A stretch of DNA of 64,000 nt from Thalassia testudinum (GCA_037157565.1 JAZHRO010000013.1:80097501-80161500), one strand, 5' to 3'; positions 31,940 through 44,290 are shown, numbered from the stretch's first letter. Program-made: numbers and translations. Notes: generated by a model not told the origin, from the sequence alone.

Positions 31940-33549
31940 CGGACGTTATTCAGAATAGGCACAGGTTGTGAAGGAAGTGCACTAGGTTGGCGGGGATTTG
32001 CCATCTGGGCGAGTTGATTGCGAACCTCTGTGATCTCGTCTATGTGCTGTTTTTGCATAGTCGCATTCATCTTCTAAATGTCAGCCAGAGTCTGAAGGAT
32101 AAGAGTCAATTGATCTGCATGAGTCGGCCCAGATTGATAAGTTGGGTTAGGCCGAGGCTGAGGTGGTTGATATGGACGAGGAGCTTGTGGTCAGGGCTGA
32201 CATGGAGGTCTCTGATTTTGAATATTTCCTGATCACATGAAATTAAGATGATTACGCCATCCAGGATTGTAGGTGTTTGAGAATGGATCATTTTAGATGG
32301 TGTTGCGATCCTCGTAGGTCAAAGGAACATCGGGAAAGTTAGAATATGAGGGTTCAGAGTTCCCCCAACTAGAATAGGTGGGTCCAGAGTTTCCTCCGAA
32401 ACTAGAATCAGACGAGGGTGGATACGAGTCCATCCCTTAAGAAGATCGATGATAGATGTTGTGCATAGCCTCCCTGTAAGAGGGTGGTTACACAAACAGG
32501 TTTTGCGCAAAGGTGGCTCGCTGCAAGTGTCGAGTTAGCTCGTCCACCTTCTTCTCAATAATAGAGACTTTGTCCAGATGACTGGCCATCAGTTCCAATT
32601 CGACGGAAGAGGATAGGCCCTATGTCTCATGTGCTCCCTTTGGATTCATCAATGCACGTGCATTCATCTGATCGAACATGCCCATAGATTTATTATTGAT
32701 GGAGTTCTCGCACATATTCTCAAGAATCTCCCATACAGTGTCTTCGTGTTGACCCATGATGTTTCCTCCACAGGTCGCATTAACAAATAATCGAATATTC
32801 TCATGGAGTCCCTGGTAAAAAGACTGGACTTGTTCCCATTTAGGAACTCCGTGGTGGGGGCACTTTCGCATGAGATCCAGAAAATGATCCCATGCCTCGT
32901 GAAGTGGTTCTCCTGCTTGCTGTGTGAAATGTGTGATCTGGTGCCGTAAAGCATTTGTCCGACCAACAGGGAAGAACTTTCTCAAAAACTCAGATTGAAG
33001 TTCCGCCTAGGTGTTCATTGGACACGTTTGGGTTTGGTACTAGTGAGCAGCTTTATCCATGAGAGAGAAGGAGAACATTTTCATGAGTAGGACATCCTGA
33101 TTTTGAGCTTTTGACCCAAAGGTCTGGGCCAGATGCTTGAGTTGCTTGATATGCTAGAAAGGATCTTTGGAATTACGCCCATGGAATTTGGGAATGGCAT
33201 GAATCATGTTGGTCTTGAGTTTAGTGTCAGGACCTCCAGCGGGGATTTGTACTCTAGGTTCGATTGCCATCGCAGCGGGATTATAGTGATCTCACATCAT
33301 TGGATGCTGTGGTGGGTTCACAAAGGCTTAGAATGGATCATTGAGGTGCTGAAGCTGATTTTCAAGATTATTTTCTTTTGCTAGTTGTGACATGATGATG
33401 GATGAAGGAGAATTAGGTTCAGATGAATCAGAAGAGATATCGATTGGATTAGGTTGTTGCACAAACAAGGAGGTCGAGCCTTGGCCTCGATGGGAATGAG
33501 TAGCTAATGGAGGCCTCAAGGATGGTCTTAGAGACCTCCTCTCGAACAG
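31940..33549 (-). pseudogene. gag: Element B gag
   Basis: Closely related to A's gag throughout: FERRSLRPS start, NNLENQLQHLNDPF, FPVGRTNALRHQITHFTQQ, CPHHGVPKWEQVQSFYQGL and CGGNIMGQHEDTVWEILENMCENS. The initiator is CTG at 33549-33547 where A has ATG. Stops and at least two frameshifts occur in the C-terminal half (between about 32985 and 31810). It once encoded the particle protein; it cannot now. Confidence 0.85.
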
Positions 33550-33807
33550 GCACCGATGGAGTAGATGAGAGGTAGAATGTAATGGACCCAATCAAGACAC
33601 CCAAAAAAAATTTTTGGATGACTATAGAGGTTTGGGGCGGATAATACCCCTTAGTCAGAAAGCCGTCCACCTGAGAATTACCTGGGCATCAAGAGAGGGA
33701 GAGTCCCGCAAAGACCCCTACACGGTAGAGTGCCCCCACGAGTTGCAGGGTTTCCCCCACCTGACTTCTCTTGTCACTGATGATCCAGGTAGACCAGAAT
33801 GGAGACT
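33550..33807 (-). other. Element B shortened leader without primer site
   Basis: The conserved leader block next to gag (about 33580-33800) runs directly into LTR sequence beginning TGTTTCGC at 33808. The roughly 800 bp and the tRNA-Asp primer site found here in C are missing, so this copy suffered an internal deletion. Confidence 0.65.
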
Positions 33808-34075
33808 TGTTTCGCAAGGCGAGATCAATGTTTAAAATGCAGCGTTGCAGTATAGTTGAAATCGCTTTGAAAAAAATACAATTTTTAATACTCGAATAGG
33901 TTTTCGAGGTCAAACACAGGGAGAAAATTGGTATTTAGAAATCAAGATCACAATTCATAATTAAAAGGAATTGCAATAGTATCAGTAGCAATGTGCAAAA
34001 ATATGGGAGTAAAATGGTGATTTAGATCACCAAATACTCCTACAATATCACCAAGGAACTCAATGTAAATGTTAT
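33808..34075 (-). repeat. Element B 5' LTR, first piece
   Basis: Aligns by eye with the first 130 bp of the C LTR (TTTAAAAT, TGCAG, GTAGTATAG, CACAGGGAG blocks). It is broken at 34075 by element C and resumes at 44296. Confidence 0.7.
34071..34075. repeat. Target-site duplication of element C, left copy
   Basis: GTTAT, identical to 44291-44295. Confidence 0.9.
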
Positions 34076-36798
34076 TGTTCATCGAATGAGATTAATGTTT
34101 TAAAATCGATGCATCGTAGTATAGGTTGAAATCACTCGAAAACAAATAGATTTTATTACTCGAAGTTTTAAGTCCAAGCTCGAACACAGGGAGCAAATCA
34201 AATTCATACACTAAGCTCAATGAATGCAATTTGAACACATAATATTACTCTAAAATCTAATGAAAAATATAAAGCATGAGTATATGGATAATAGGATTAA
34301 ATGTAGCAAGAGATATAATGAGGACTTATGGAAAATTGGATGTGCTACAGTGCTCTCTGCTGATCTTTCTTCTTCTTATCTGATTTCTCTAGCAATCTCT
34401 CTTCTTCTTTTTCTTCTTCTTCCTTTCTCTATCGTTGGCTCTTCTTCTCTTTGTATTCTCTTTTCTTTCTCTATCTTCTTTATCTTCTGATTTTTGTCTC
34501 TGGCCGCTTCCTTCCTTCTTCTTCTTCTTTCTTTAGAGACGCCTCTTTCATCTGCCTTCAGCTTCTTCCTCTTCAGCCCTTGCCTTCTCCTCCCTTAGTT
34601 TCTCTGGTCCCCTTCCTATTCTTCCTTGGCTTCTTCTTCTTCTCTTTTCTCTCGAGAGCACAACCTACCCCTCTACCCACCCGTGCTCTCTCTTCCTCTT
34701 TGTCTCTTAGGCTCGCTCTCCCAAAGCTGCTTCTCGGGTAATCAGGTTGGGTACGCACCCGGGACCAGGCCTACCGGCATGCGGTGGTGGGCGAGGAGTG
34801 CAGATCGGGTATACGGGTCAAGCTATGTCCATGGGGATTGGGTCACGGATGAGGCGGAGAGAGGGTGAGTGGGACCTCACCTTGCGGTCAGGAAGCGATA
34901 AGCCTTATTCACTTTTTCCTCTTATTCTGCTGCGCACGCTCAACAGCTTCCGAGGTGGGATTAAACGTCCCACCTTCCTTCACGTGCATCTGCAGCAGGA
35001 GGCTTCCCTTGATTGCAGCTGCTACTGGGGTCTTCGAAACCAATTGCCTGCCTGGAGCTGTGTGCGAGGAGAGTCTGTGCAACCTGGGGCTGTGCACCTG
35101 GAGCGTGGTGACCTAGAGCGAGCTTGCAAGCTAGCAGCTTGCATGCATCAATTGCGGCGGGCCTCCAACACTTGTCAACATGAAAATGGCCTCGCGACCT
35201 CTTCAGAAAGCTCAGGGAGCTTCGCTGAGACACGGCGAATGTAGTGCGGGGGTCAGCGTGGCGTGGGGTGGCTGGAGGGTGCATGCCTAGGGCACCCTGT
35301 GTGCGTGAGAGTGGGTGTGTTCGGGGGGTGATCTGGGGGCATGGCATGGCGAGTAGAGTGAGGGTTTATGGTTAGTGGAGTATTGCAGTGCTTATTGGGT
35401 GGTTGGCGAGGTGGATGGAGGTGTGGAGCAGCGAGGATGCCTCATCGGAGGTCTAGCTGGAGATGAAGAAGGTGGTGTGGTTGCGTGCGTCGAGGGACAT
35501 TTTCAAGAAATAAAGATGGGGAACAAGAAGAGGAGAGAGAGAGGCGTTATCTGACCTAACCTAAGGATGTAGAAGGCAGGGATGGTGGCTGCCTCATGTT
35601 GCCATCGCCGGAGACGAAGCTCTCCGTAGGTGAGGCGGTGGCGACGACAGGAGCAGAGGTAGCGTCAGGCTGGTATGGCTGACACGGATGAATGACAGGA
35701 AGGTAACCCAACCACTGGTATTGTGGTTGGGCGATGAGAGAGAGAGGACGGAGCCGTCGGAGCTTGCGGAGTGGTTGTGGTTGGCGAGGAGAGAAGAAAG
35801 TGGGGTGGACCAGCCCAATTCCAAGCTGAGGAGGTGCGAAATGAATTAGGGTTTCTTAAATAGGTCCTGGAGGTTGGGTTTGTTTTTGGAAGCCAAGCTT
35901 CCAAGCACGGAAATCTCACCAAAGATGGAAACTCAGAGAGACCCAAATCTCTCTTGCGTTCGCATGAGAGATTGGGTAGGAATTAAGGCTCATCAATGGG
36001 TTCACATTGGAGGAGATTTCTCAGAGAATCTCCCTTTCAATTTTGAAGGGGATTCTCTAAGAGATCAGAGAGTTCTCGCCTTTGAAACCTTGCCGAAGAA
36101 GGATTCTCTACGCTATAATGGCAGAGGGACCTAATTGCAAATAACGACGAGAAAGCTAGGAGGTTTCTGCAGAGGTTTTCGAAAGATAGGGGTAGAAATG
36201 TAATTGGGTTGGACCTGTTTACAAAGCGGGTCAAGATGAATTCATCTTAGGTCTAAATTTTGGTACAAACCTAATTTTGGCCTAAGGAATCCAATGGTGC
36301 AGTTGGATTTTGGGTTTAACCACGTTTGATTGGTAATTTATGTAAAAATCTAATTTAAGGCAAATATTTGTCTGAGACCCCAATGTAGGTCAAAATAGGT
36401 TCCAAGGGCTAAATTGAAGGTTCTAAGCTATAGAAAATATTTTTTCATGATTTTTAGAGGGATTAGGAGAATTTTATCCTGACCAGAACCTTGTTAAATC
36501 AAGTGGATCTATTTTAGGGTTACACGAAGTCATTTAATTCCTAGAATTCACATGAACCCTTTTCTGTTTGAACCAACCCACTTTTTATCTTGTTAAGACC
36601 ATTTGACCTATGTTTAGCCCATGAGAAAACCCGTTGTTGTACTGCAATGGTAAAATTGCAATTTTACCCCTTGTTTCTTGCTTTTCTCCCAGAATGGTAA
36701 TTCATTGAGTTAAGACCTCCAGTTGGTTATGTAGGAGCTTTTGTTCTCTTTTCTGGGTCAAAATGAGCTAGTTAGGGCTCATGGTGGTGTTCCCATCA
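34076..36798 (-). repeat. Element C 3' LTR
   Basis: 2,723 bp, TGTTCATCG to CCCATCA on the plus strand. It contains a minus-strand TATA-like TATTTAAG (35855-35862) and the hairpin at 35941-35977. It lacks the GACGTC-bearing segment present in the partner LTR and has about 23 extra bases near 35645. Frames such as 34747-35244 are shadows. Confidence 0.9.
35941..35977 (-). promoter_or_regulatory. Promoter-proximal hairpin, element C 3' LTR
   Basis: Arms CTCTCTTGCG and CGCATGAGAG around a TT loop on the plus strand, with one mismatched pair. About 80 bp upstream of the TATA-like site in transcription sense. Confidence 0.6.
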
Positions 36799-36811
36799 TA
36801 CCCCCTTGCCT
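36799..36811 (-). other. Final polypurine tract of element C
   Basis: The minus strand reads AGGCAAGGGGGTA directly before the LTR start TGATGGGAAC. Confidence 0.75.
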
Positions 36812-38120
36812 AGCTTTTGCTAGTCTCTTACCAAAATTTTTGGGTTTTAACTTCTGTTCTAGACCACGAGTTCCTTGATGTTCGCAAATTATGATGAGTG
36901 CTTTTTTCTTTCTGATTAGGTTAGAATGCTGATAGTAGGCCTAGAGGTACTCAAGTACCAACCAAGATCTGGACTTGACCAACTCTAGCCTCAGTCCTCT
37001 GCTAAGGTTTTTAAGGCCCACAGGAACTGTCCTAACGTTCGTTGGACTTCGCGGTTAAAGCACCAGTGCTTGTAACATATTTTATCCTCGGTTCAGTTTG
37101 TAGTGCATTTTTTGTAAGAGAGAGACAACAGATTTTCTTTGTTTGGAGAGTTTTCTCTCTCTTTTCTTTTTATTTCTAGCTTCGGATTGGCTTCTCAACA
37201 CGGTCAGTATCGGATTCCTCGTCCCCATCATCAATCCTTGAAGGGTCCCTGGCAACCCTCAGAACCCTGGCTTTCGAGATTTCGAGATAATCCTGCCCAT
37301 GACGTTCTATAGCTAAATCTAGACCCTAACAATCGACATTTCGTGATAATGCCACCCATGACATCTGAAACAGCACAGGGTGCTTACATGCCCCCAGTAG
37401 GATAAGTAAATATCCTAGGAGACAAGCATCGAGGAGACAATATGTTATTGCGCATTTTCGAGGGGAATTTCCTGCCTCTCCACATCGGGAACTCGTCCAA
37501 ATCAACTTGTGTTGATCGGCCGCTCCTAATCTAGGTGACTTTTTCAAAACACTTAAATGCTTTTGCGTGATTTTGATAATTATGCGCACTGAACTAGACT
37601 GTGTGTGGATTGGGGTGCTTAAGTTACCGAGTCCCGCAAACCAAAGGTCAGTTAACAAGGCCGAATACTCCCTAAGCCTTAGACCTAATACTTAAGCTTA
37701 GCATTTTTCCTAACCTCTTGAGGACTATCCAGATCTTAGCAGATACTTGAATTTTTAAGCCTAAGAGTCTAGCCCAAGAGGCCTAAGATCAGCGTTCCTA
37801 CTAATCTCTTTTGTGTCTCATTAGCACTTTTTTTTCTTTCATTTTCTTTTTCTTGATATGGTCTAGAACTTAGTTAATCCCTTAATTTCTTACTAATGAC
37901 TATCTCTCCTTTTTTCTTTCCATTTTGTGCTCCTTTTTTTGACATTTTTTTTACTTTTCCCCTTTTCTCCTCACGATTTTGTATGGCCTCAAAATTTTCT
38001 TTTCTCCTCCAATTTTTTTTTTATTCTTTTTCATAATTTTCTATTTTTTTTGTATTTTTGGAATATGAGATTTTTTTGTGAGAACCCTTCTGACTTTTGA
38101 TTTCTGTATGTTTGCACTTT

Positions 38121-38137
38121 ACCACCCCCCCATGCCT
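38121..38137 (-). other. First (internal) polypurine motif, element C
   Basis: The minus strand reads AGGCATGGGGGGGTGGT, 1.32 kb from the LTR; GGACATTGCAAAA precedes it. Confidence 0.65.
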
Positions 38138-38373
38138 AAGTTTTGCAATGTCCTCATTGTAAACGGAGGGTGTGAAGTAGTGTTGGGTTCAGGAATTTAA
38201 AATAGGATTTATCGGGTGGATGAGCAGGTCGGGAATGACGGTTGCGGACGATTTCAGTCTCTGGCACGTGTACCAGAGGTGGGATCGACTGTTCTAAGAA
38301 AACCTGAACTTAGGGTGCAATAGTCGTGAAGTATAGACGGATAATCAGAAGGATCTCGGGTTTTTGGAATGAT

Positions 38374-38410
38374 GGGTTGCCTCCCATTAAGCGCTAAATT
38401 CAACGCCTTC
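38374..38410 (-). other. Conserved post-ORF motif (GGGAGGCAACCC), element C
   Basis: The minus strand reads GAAGGCGTTGAATTTAGCGC then TTAATGGGAGGCAACCC. Its retention in an element without pol indicates that the motif is not part of the coding sequence. Confidence 0.6.
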
Positions 38411-38660
38411 AGTCGAGTGGAAAGTGGTATGGAGAGGGAGTTGTCAAATCAGCTAAGTTTTGTAGAACAAACACCTTGATGAAAAGCTTGGCTGGTCCAA
38501 CCAGGTGCTTGTTCAGATTAACAGGCTGATGATGTAGCCCAAATCCAATTAATATGGTGGGTTAATAACTATAGATTAGGAGATGTGGAACCCACCATAT
38601 ACTATGGAGCTTAGATTGATGTGGAAGTGTGAATTCAGGGTTTTGCTGAGTCGAATTAGC

Positions 38661-40406
38661 CTAGTCAAGGTAGGGATCCTCAAAATAATCAGTGGATAAT
38701 GCGTAAACCCTACAGAAGTGATCAGAGAATGATGGAGAATGGTTTGCAGTCTGATCAATGTCCGAAACCTGATATAAATGTGGCGGCGAATCATTTGCAA
38801 TCAGCTCAGTAAGAGGGGAATCAGAATAGAAATTGAGTCCGGTTGCAGGTCGGGATTGAAAACGGGTTTGGATAGGTTCTGTACATGCGGAGGAGGTGGC
38901 TTCAATAAGAATTGTGTATGAGGGTTCCTCTACAAAGAAATTACAGGTGGGTTCATTTAGAGAGTCCTCATAGTAGCCATCAAATTCAAAAGTGAATGCC
39001 TGAAGAGTGTTTATAGGATGAGGAAAATCTGAGTCAAGAAAAGATTCGAACTCTGGGTTGCAGTCACTCTCGGCATTTTTTGGTTTTGATTCCTGAGGAT
39101 CGAAAAGAAATGATTCCATTTTACTGGAACCTGAATTTAAATCAGTGATCTTGGGATCAGGGACCTCAGAGTCAGAGTCGAAGAATGAATCATGTGAGCT
39201 AAGGTCGTAGATTGGCTCGTAATTGTTAGGAAACAAAGGTTCTCCGAAATCATGGTAAGATTCAAAATTGTCAGAGAGATTGCGAGAATCAAATTCTGAA
39301 TCAGATTTGAGATCAAGGGTTCCACCACAGAATAAATCATACAATGTAGACTCAGTAGCCTGACTTGGGTCTAGCTTATATGTAGATTTTGAGGTTGAAA
39401 AGGTGTCCTTATAGGGTCTGGACTCAAGTTTTTGGCTTGTAGGGACAGCCCAATCAAAACCCCACTCTTCCAACTCCTTAGTTTCTGTATCGTATATTGG
39501 CATCACTTCCAAGAAATGGATCTGTATCTCTGAGGATGTTGGAGAAGGATATTCATCAAATAAAGGCCCAGATTCATACTCTATATTTAAACTTTGATCT
39601 TCGTCATATGGGGCCTTGGTATCTTCCCAATAAGATTCAGATCTAGATTCTAGGCTGAGGATGTGGGTTGAATTACTAGAATCTAGGTCAGGATTGCCTT
39701 CGAGGGTCACCTTATCAGAATAAGGGGCGGGATTTACACCCTCGAGAGGTTCTATTTTAATCTCATCATTACAGGAATCTCAAAATTCTATGCTTGATGA
39801 CCCAGGATTTTGGTTTTCTAAGACTGGCTGAAAATTACGTTCTCCTGCAATTGGGACTTCCCAACCTAATTCAAGATCAGGCATGTTATATTCCGTCTGG
39901 GTTGGCAATCCACAACAACCTTGTGCCTCAAACCCGAGATTTGGGAAATTAGATTGGTCCTCAATACTATTCCAAGATTGTTTATTATCTGTTTGGGGCA
40001 TGTACGGGTATTTCTGATCAATAACTTGTTTCAATAATCTCACCATTTCTTCCCATTTTTGAAGATCATCTTGGTGTTGTTCCCAAAGTACAGGATTTGT
40101 CATGCATTGGAGGTATTCAAAGTTATGTAATTTTTCTATCTCAATGTATCCTGTTATGAGAATGTCTCGGGTTGATCCTTTTGTAGCTTCTTTTAATAGC
40201 AATTGGGCACAGTTTATGATGAAGGTTGTTGTTGTTGGTACACTAACCTGAATGTCTTCTACTGGTTTTGAGGTTTTGTATTCAATCTCATAAAATTCAA
40301 GGGCATCCTCAATCATTCTATCTCTCATGGATCTTTGTGATTCAGGTTTCTTTAATGGTATTCCTAAGTAGCCAGGCTGTATATTTGAATCGGATGGTAG
40401 AATCAA
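38661..40406 (-). pseudogene. Unknown acidic protein of element C, one frame with a single internal TGA
   Basis: I do not recognise this protein. Two open segments (40406-39780, 208 codons; 39779-38661) are in the same frame, separated only by a TGA at 39782-39780, so the ancestral product had about 580 residues. No ATG lies at the 5' edge; the first in-frame ATG is 40328. The first third is mixed in composition, with a likely helical stretch near residues 105-150 (LWEQHQDDLQKWEEMVRLLK). The rest is very rich in Asp, Glu, Ser, Pro and Phe, poor in basic residues, with repeated FDS/YDL-type phrases. There is no zinc knuckle, protease, FMDD or D,D35E motif, no signal peptide and no membrane segment. 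It occupies the place of gag-pol between family leader and 3' region. It could be a captured gene or an accessory protein. Confidence 0.65.
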
Positions 40407-41550
40407 GATGTCGAATCAAAATTCAGATCTTAGAATGAAGTGATTTGATCTGAAAGAGAATCCCAACAGAAAAATCTATGTGTGCACTAATTAGAAGGGA
40501 TGAGGGACTGAATGTGCTGTTGACCCAATCAAGGCACCCAAAAATTTTTAGATGACTATAGAGGTTCGGGGCGGATGATACCCCTGGATCAGAAAGTCAT
40601 CCACCTGAGAATTACCTAGGCAGCCAGAGAGGGAGAGTCCCACAATGACCCCTACATGGTACAGCACCCCAACGGGTTATAGGGTTTCCCCCACCCGACC
40701 TCTCATGTCACTGAGGGTCCAGGTAGACCAGAATGGATAACTTGACCCCCTAAGTCTACCAGTTTTAGGTCCTAGTTTGTGCCTTTGATTTCACTTGAAT
40801 TAGCAGTTATTTGGACTTGTGACCTAATTTGGAGGTTGGTTGGCCTACAATGTAGTCCAACTTCAGTTGACCTGCCCTAAAGATGGCAGAATGACTCTAG
40901 GTCAAGACCTAGAAATCACCCTGATTTGACTCCCAGGTTATTAGGTCCAAGGATTTTAAGAATCAAGTGAGTTTAGAATCTGATTTTAAGGTTTTTCTTG
41001 ATTAAATCTTTTCAATCAAGGGCTTGGGTAGCACACAAATGCAGGCGGGTTTGTTTCCTTTTATGCATGCAGGTGTGAACTAGCACTCCAAAACTCTAAT
41101 GTAGAAACCCTAATTTGGCTTTATTTCCAAGTCCTTTTTGAGTTAAATGTTCTTCTTGGACTTCAAACAAGAAATGCGTAGTCCAAGAGATTAGAAATTA
41201 AGCGTAATCCCTAATAGGCACAGAAATTTTGGGGTAAGATTTCTAAGTAGAATTGCTTCAACTCCAATAAGATGTGAAAAAAATTTTGCAAATCAAGAAA
41301 CTAGCCTTTTAAAATGATAATTACTATAAAAAGAAGGCAGGTGATTCATAATTTGATTGTTTCCTTTTTGTCTTCCCAAGATTAGGAGGTTCAATTAGGG
41401 AAGAATAGAGAAGTTACCTGCCCTGGAGTTATTGATTTGCACGGGAGATCTCCTTGTGAAATTCCTCGCAAATCACAATAAACGATAGGCCAAGTTGGTA
41501 CTCAAATATAATCAAAATAATGCAGAGATTAGTGATGAATTGCATGTTGC
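40407..41550 (-). other. Element C leader
   Basis: About 1.1 kb. The part next to the ORF (about 40510-40735) matches the leader blocks of A and B, including a GACTCTCCCTCTCTGGCTGC-like stretch on the minus strand. The remainder has no frame of note. Confidence 0.7.
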
Positions 41551-41568
41551 TCCCTGGCAACGGCACCA
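41551..41568 (-). other. Primer binding site of element C (tRNA-Asp type)
   Basis: The minus strand reads TGGTGCCGTTGCCAGGGA, two differences from the sites of A and D, three bases from the LTR. Confidence 0.82.
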
Positions 41569-41571
41569 AAA

Positions 41572-44290
41572 TGTTCGTCGAATGAGATCATTATTTTAAA
41601 ATCGATGCATCATAGTATAGGTTGAAATCACTCGAAAACAAATAAATTTTATTACTCGAAGTTTCAAATCCGAGGTCGAACAAATGGAGTAAATGGAATT
41701 TATACACTAAGCTCAATGAATGCAATTTGAACACATAATATTACTCAAAAATCTAATGAAAAATATAAAGCATGAGTATATGGATAACACGAGTAAATGT
41801 AGCAAGAGATATAATGAGGACTTATGGAAAATTGGATGTCTGATTTTATAATCAGACGTCTTAAAAGTATGTGCTACAGTGCTCTCTGCTGATTTTTCTT
41901 CTTCTCTGATTTCTCTTGCAATCTCTCTTCTTCTTTTTCTTCTTCTTCCTTTCTCTGTCATTGGCTCTTCTTCTCTTTGTCTTCTCTATTCTTTCTTTGT
42001 CTTCTTTCTCTTCTGATTTCTGTCTCTGACTGCTTCCTTCCTTCTTCTTCTTCTTTCTTTGGTGGCGCCTCTTTCTTCTACCTTCAGCTTCTTCCACTTC
42101 AGTCCTTGCCTTCTCCTCCCTTAGTTTCTCTAGCCCCCACCCTATTCTTCCTTGGCTTCTTCTTCTCTTTTCCAGCGAGAGCAAAACCTACCCCTCTACC
42201 CGCCCATGCTCTCTTCCTCTTTGTCTCTTAGGCTCACTCTCCTAGTGCCGCTTCTTGGGTAATCGGGTCGGGTACGTGCTCAGGACCAGGCCCACTAGCG
42301 TGCAGTGGTGGGAGAGGAGTGCAGGTCAGGTATACAGGTCAAGCCAGGTCCGCAGGGATTGGGTCACGGATGAGGCGGTGAGAGGGTGAGTGGGACCTCA
42401 CCCCGTGGTCAGGAGGTGATAAGCCTTATTCACTTTTTCCTCTTATTCTGCTGCGACCGCTCAACAGCTTCTGAGGTGGGACTAAACGTCCCACCTTCGC
42501 ATGTGTCCACAGTAGGAGGCTTCCCTTGATTGCAGCTGCTATTGGGGTCTTCGAAACCAACTACCTGCTTGGAGCTATGCACGAGGAGAGTCCACGCAAC
42601 CTGGTGCTGTGCAGCTGGAGCAGGGAGACCAGGAGTGAGCTTGCAAGCTAGCAGCTTGCGTGCGTCAATGGCAACGGGCCTCCAACACCTGTCAACACGA
42701 AAACGGCCTTGTAGCCTCGTCAGAAAGCTCAAGGAGCTTCGCTGAGACACGACCAATGTAGTGCGGTGGTCGATGTGGCGTAGGGTGGCCGGTGGGTGCG
42801 TGCCTAGGGCACCCTGTGTGCGTGAGAGTGGGTGTGTTCGGGGTATGATCTGGGGGCATGGCGTGGTGAGTGGAGTGAGGGTTTATGGTCAGGGGAGTAT
42901 TGTGGTGCTTATGGGGTGGTTGGCAAGGAGGGTGGAGGTGTGGAGCGACGAGGACGCCTCGCCGGAGATCTGGCCAGAGATGAAGAAGGTGGTGGTGATT
43001 GCATGTGTCGAGGGGCGTTTTCAAGAAATAAAGAGGGGGAACATGAAGAGGAGAGAGAGTGACGTTATCTGACCTAACCTAAGGACGAAGGAGGCAGGGA
43101 TGGCGGCTGGCTCGTGTTGCCGTTGCTGGAGATGAAGCTCTCCATAGGTGAGGCGGCGTCAGGCTGGTATGGCCGACGAGGATGAATGAGAGGAAGGTAA
43201 CCCAACCACTGGTATTGTGGTTGGGTGATGAGAGAGAGAGGATGAAGCCACCAGAGCTTGCAAAGAGGTTGTGGTCAGCGAGGAGAGAAGAAAGTGGGGT
43301 GGACCAACCCAATTCCAAGCTGAGGAGGTGCGGAATGAATTAGGGTTTCTTAAATAGGTCCTGGAGGTTGGGTTTGTGCTTGGAAGCCAAGCTTCCAAGC
43401 ACGGCAATCTCACCAGAGATGGAAACTCAGAGAGACCCAAATCTCTCATGCGTTCGCATGAGAGATTGGGTAGAAATTATGGCTTAACAGTAGGTTCACA
43501 TTGGAGGAGATTTCTCAGAGAATCTCCCTTTCAATTTTGAAGGGGATTCTCTGAGAGATCAAAGAGTTCTTGCCTTCGAAACCTCGCCGGAGTAGGATTC
43601 TCTCCACTATAATGGAGAAGGGACCTAATTGCAAAGAACAACAAGAAAGCTAGGAGGTTTCTGCAGAGGTTTTCGAAAGATAGGGTTAGAAATGTAATTA
43701 GGCTGGACCTGTTTGTAAAGTGGGTCAAGATGTATTCCTCTTAGGTCCAAATTTTTTTCCAAACCTTATTTGGACCTAAGAAATCCAATGGTGAAGTTGG
43801 ATTTTGGGTTTGACCATGTTTGACTGGATAATTTAAGTAAAAACCCAATTTAAGGCAAATATTTGTCTGAGATCCCAATTTAGGTCAAAATAGGTTTCAA
43901 GGGCCAAATTGAAGGTTCTAAACCCTAGAGAATATTTTTCCATGATTTTTAGAGGGTTTAGGTTAATTTTATCTTGACTAGAACCTTGTTAAATCAAGTG
44001 AGTCTATTTGAGGGTTATAAGAAGTCATTTAATTCCCAGAATTCACATGAACGCTTTTCTGTTTGAACCAACCCACTTTTTGTCTTGTTAAGACCACTTG
44101 ACCTACGTTTAGCCCATGAGAAAACCCGTTGTACTGCAATGGTAAAATTACAGTTTTACCCCTTGTTTCTTACTTTTCTCTCAGAATGGTTATTCATTGA
44201 GTTAAGACCTCCATTTGGTTATGTAGGAGCTTTTGTTCTCTTTTCTAGGTCAAAATGAGCTAGTTAGGGCTCATGATAGTGTTCCCATCA
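41572..44290 (-). repeat. Element C 5' LTR
   Basis: 2,719 bp, colinear with 34076-36798. It contains an extra segment with GACGTC (about 41838-41870), a TATA-like TATTTAAG (43350-43357, minus strand) and a perfectly paired hairpin at 43435-43471. Frames in its CT-rich part are low-complexity shadows. Confidence 0.9.
43435..43471 (-). promoter_or_regulatory. Promoter-proximal hairpin, element C 5' LTR
   Basis: Plus-strand arms TCTCTCATGCG and CGCATGAGAGA with a TT loop; flanking ACCCAAA and TTGGGT extend it. It corresponds to A's hairpin with one G-C pair changed to A-T. Confidence 0.7.

Larger units (their letters stand above)
36812..38660 (-). other. Element C non-coding 3' region
   Basis: Same layout as A and B: two CCATGGGC-type repeats (37270-37301, 37330-37361), palindrome-like TAGGATAAGTAAATATCCTA (37398-37417), T-rich tract (about 37830-38070), internal polypurine motif (38121-38137) and GGGAGGCAACCC-type motif (38374-38410). 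No gene. Confidence 0.75.
34076..44290 (-). mobile_element. Element C: non-autonomous Athila-like retrotransposon with an unknown ORF
   Basis: 10.2 kb with LTRs at 34076-36798 and 41572-44290, perfect GTTAT target duplications, a tRNA-Asp-type primer site and a polypurine tract. LTRs, leader block and 3' region are clearly related to A and B. No gag, protease, RT, RNase H or integrase motif is present in its 4.8-kb interior, which instead has one long frame of unknown function (40406-38661). It must have been moved by enzymes of a related element, presumably of the A/B family. The LTRs differ at many positions and by small indels, so it is older than A or D. Confidence 0.9.

Noticed and set aside
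30617..33549. Element B plus-strand frames (for example 31987-32232, 33133-33384)
   Set aside because: They are antisense shadows of the degenerate protease and gag, which show clear family motifs on the minus strand.
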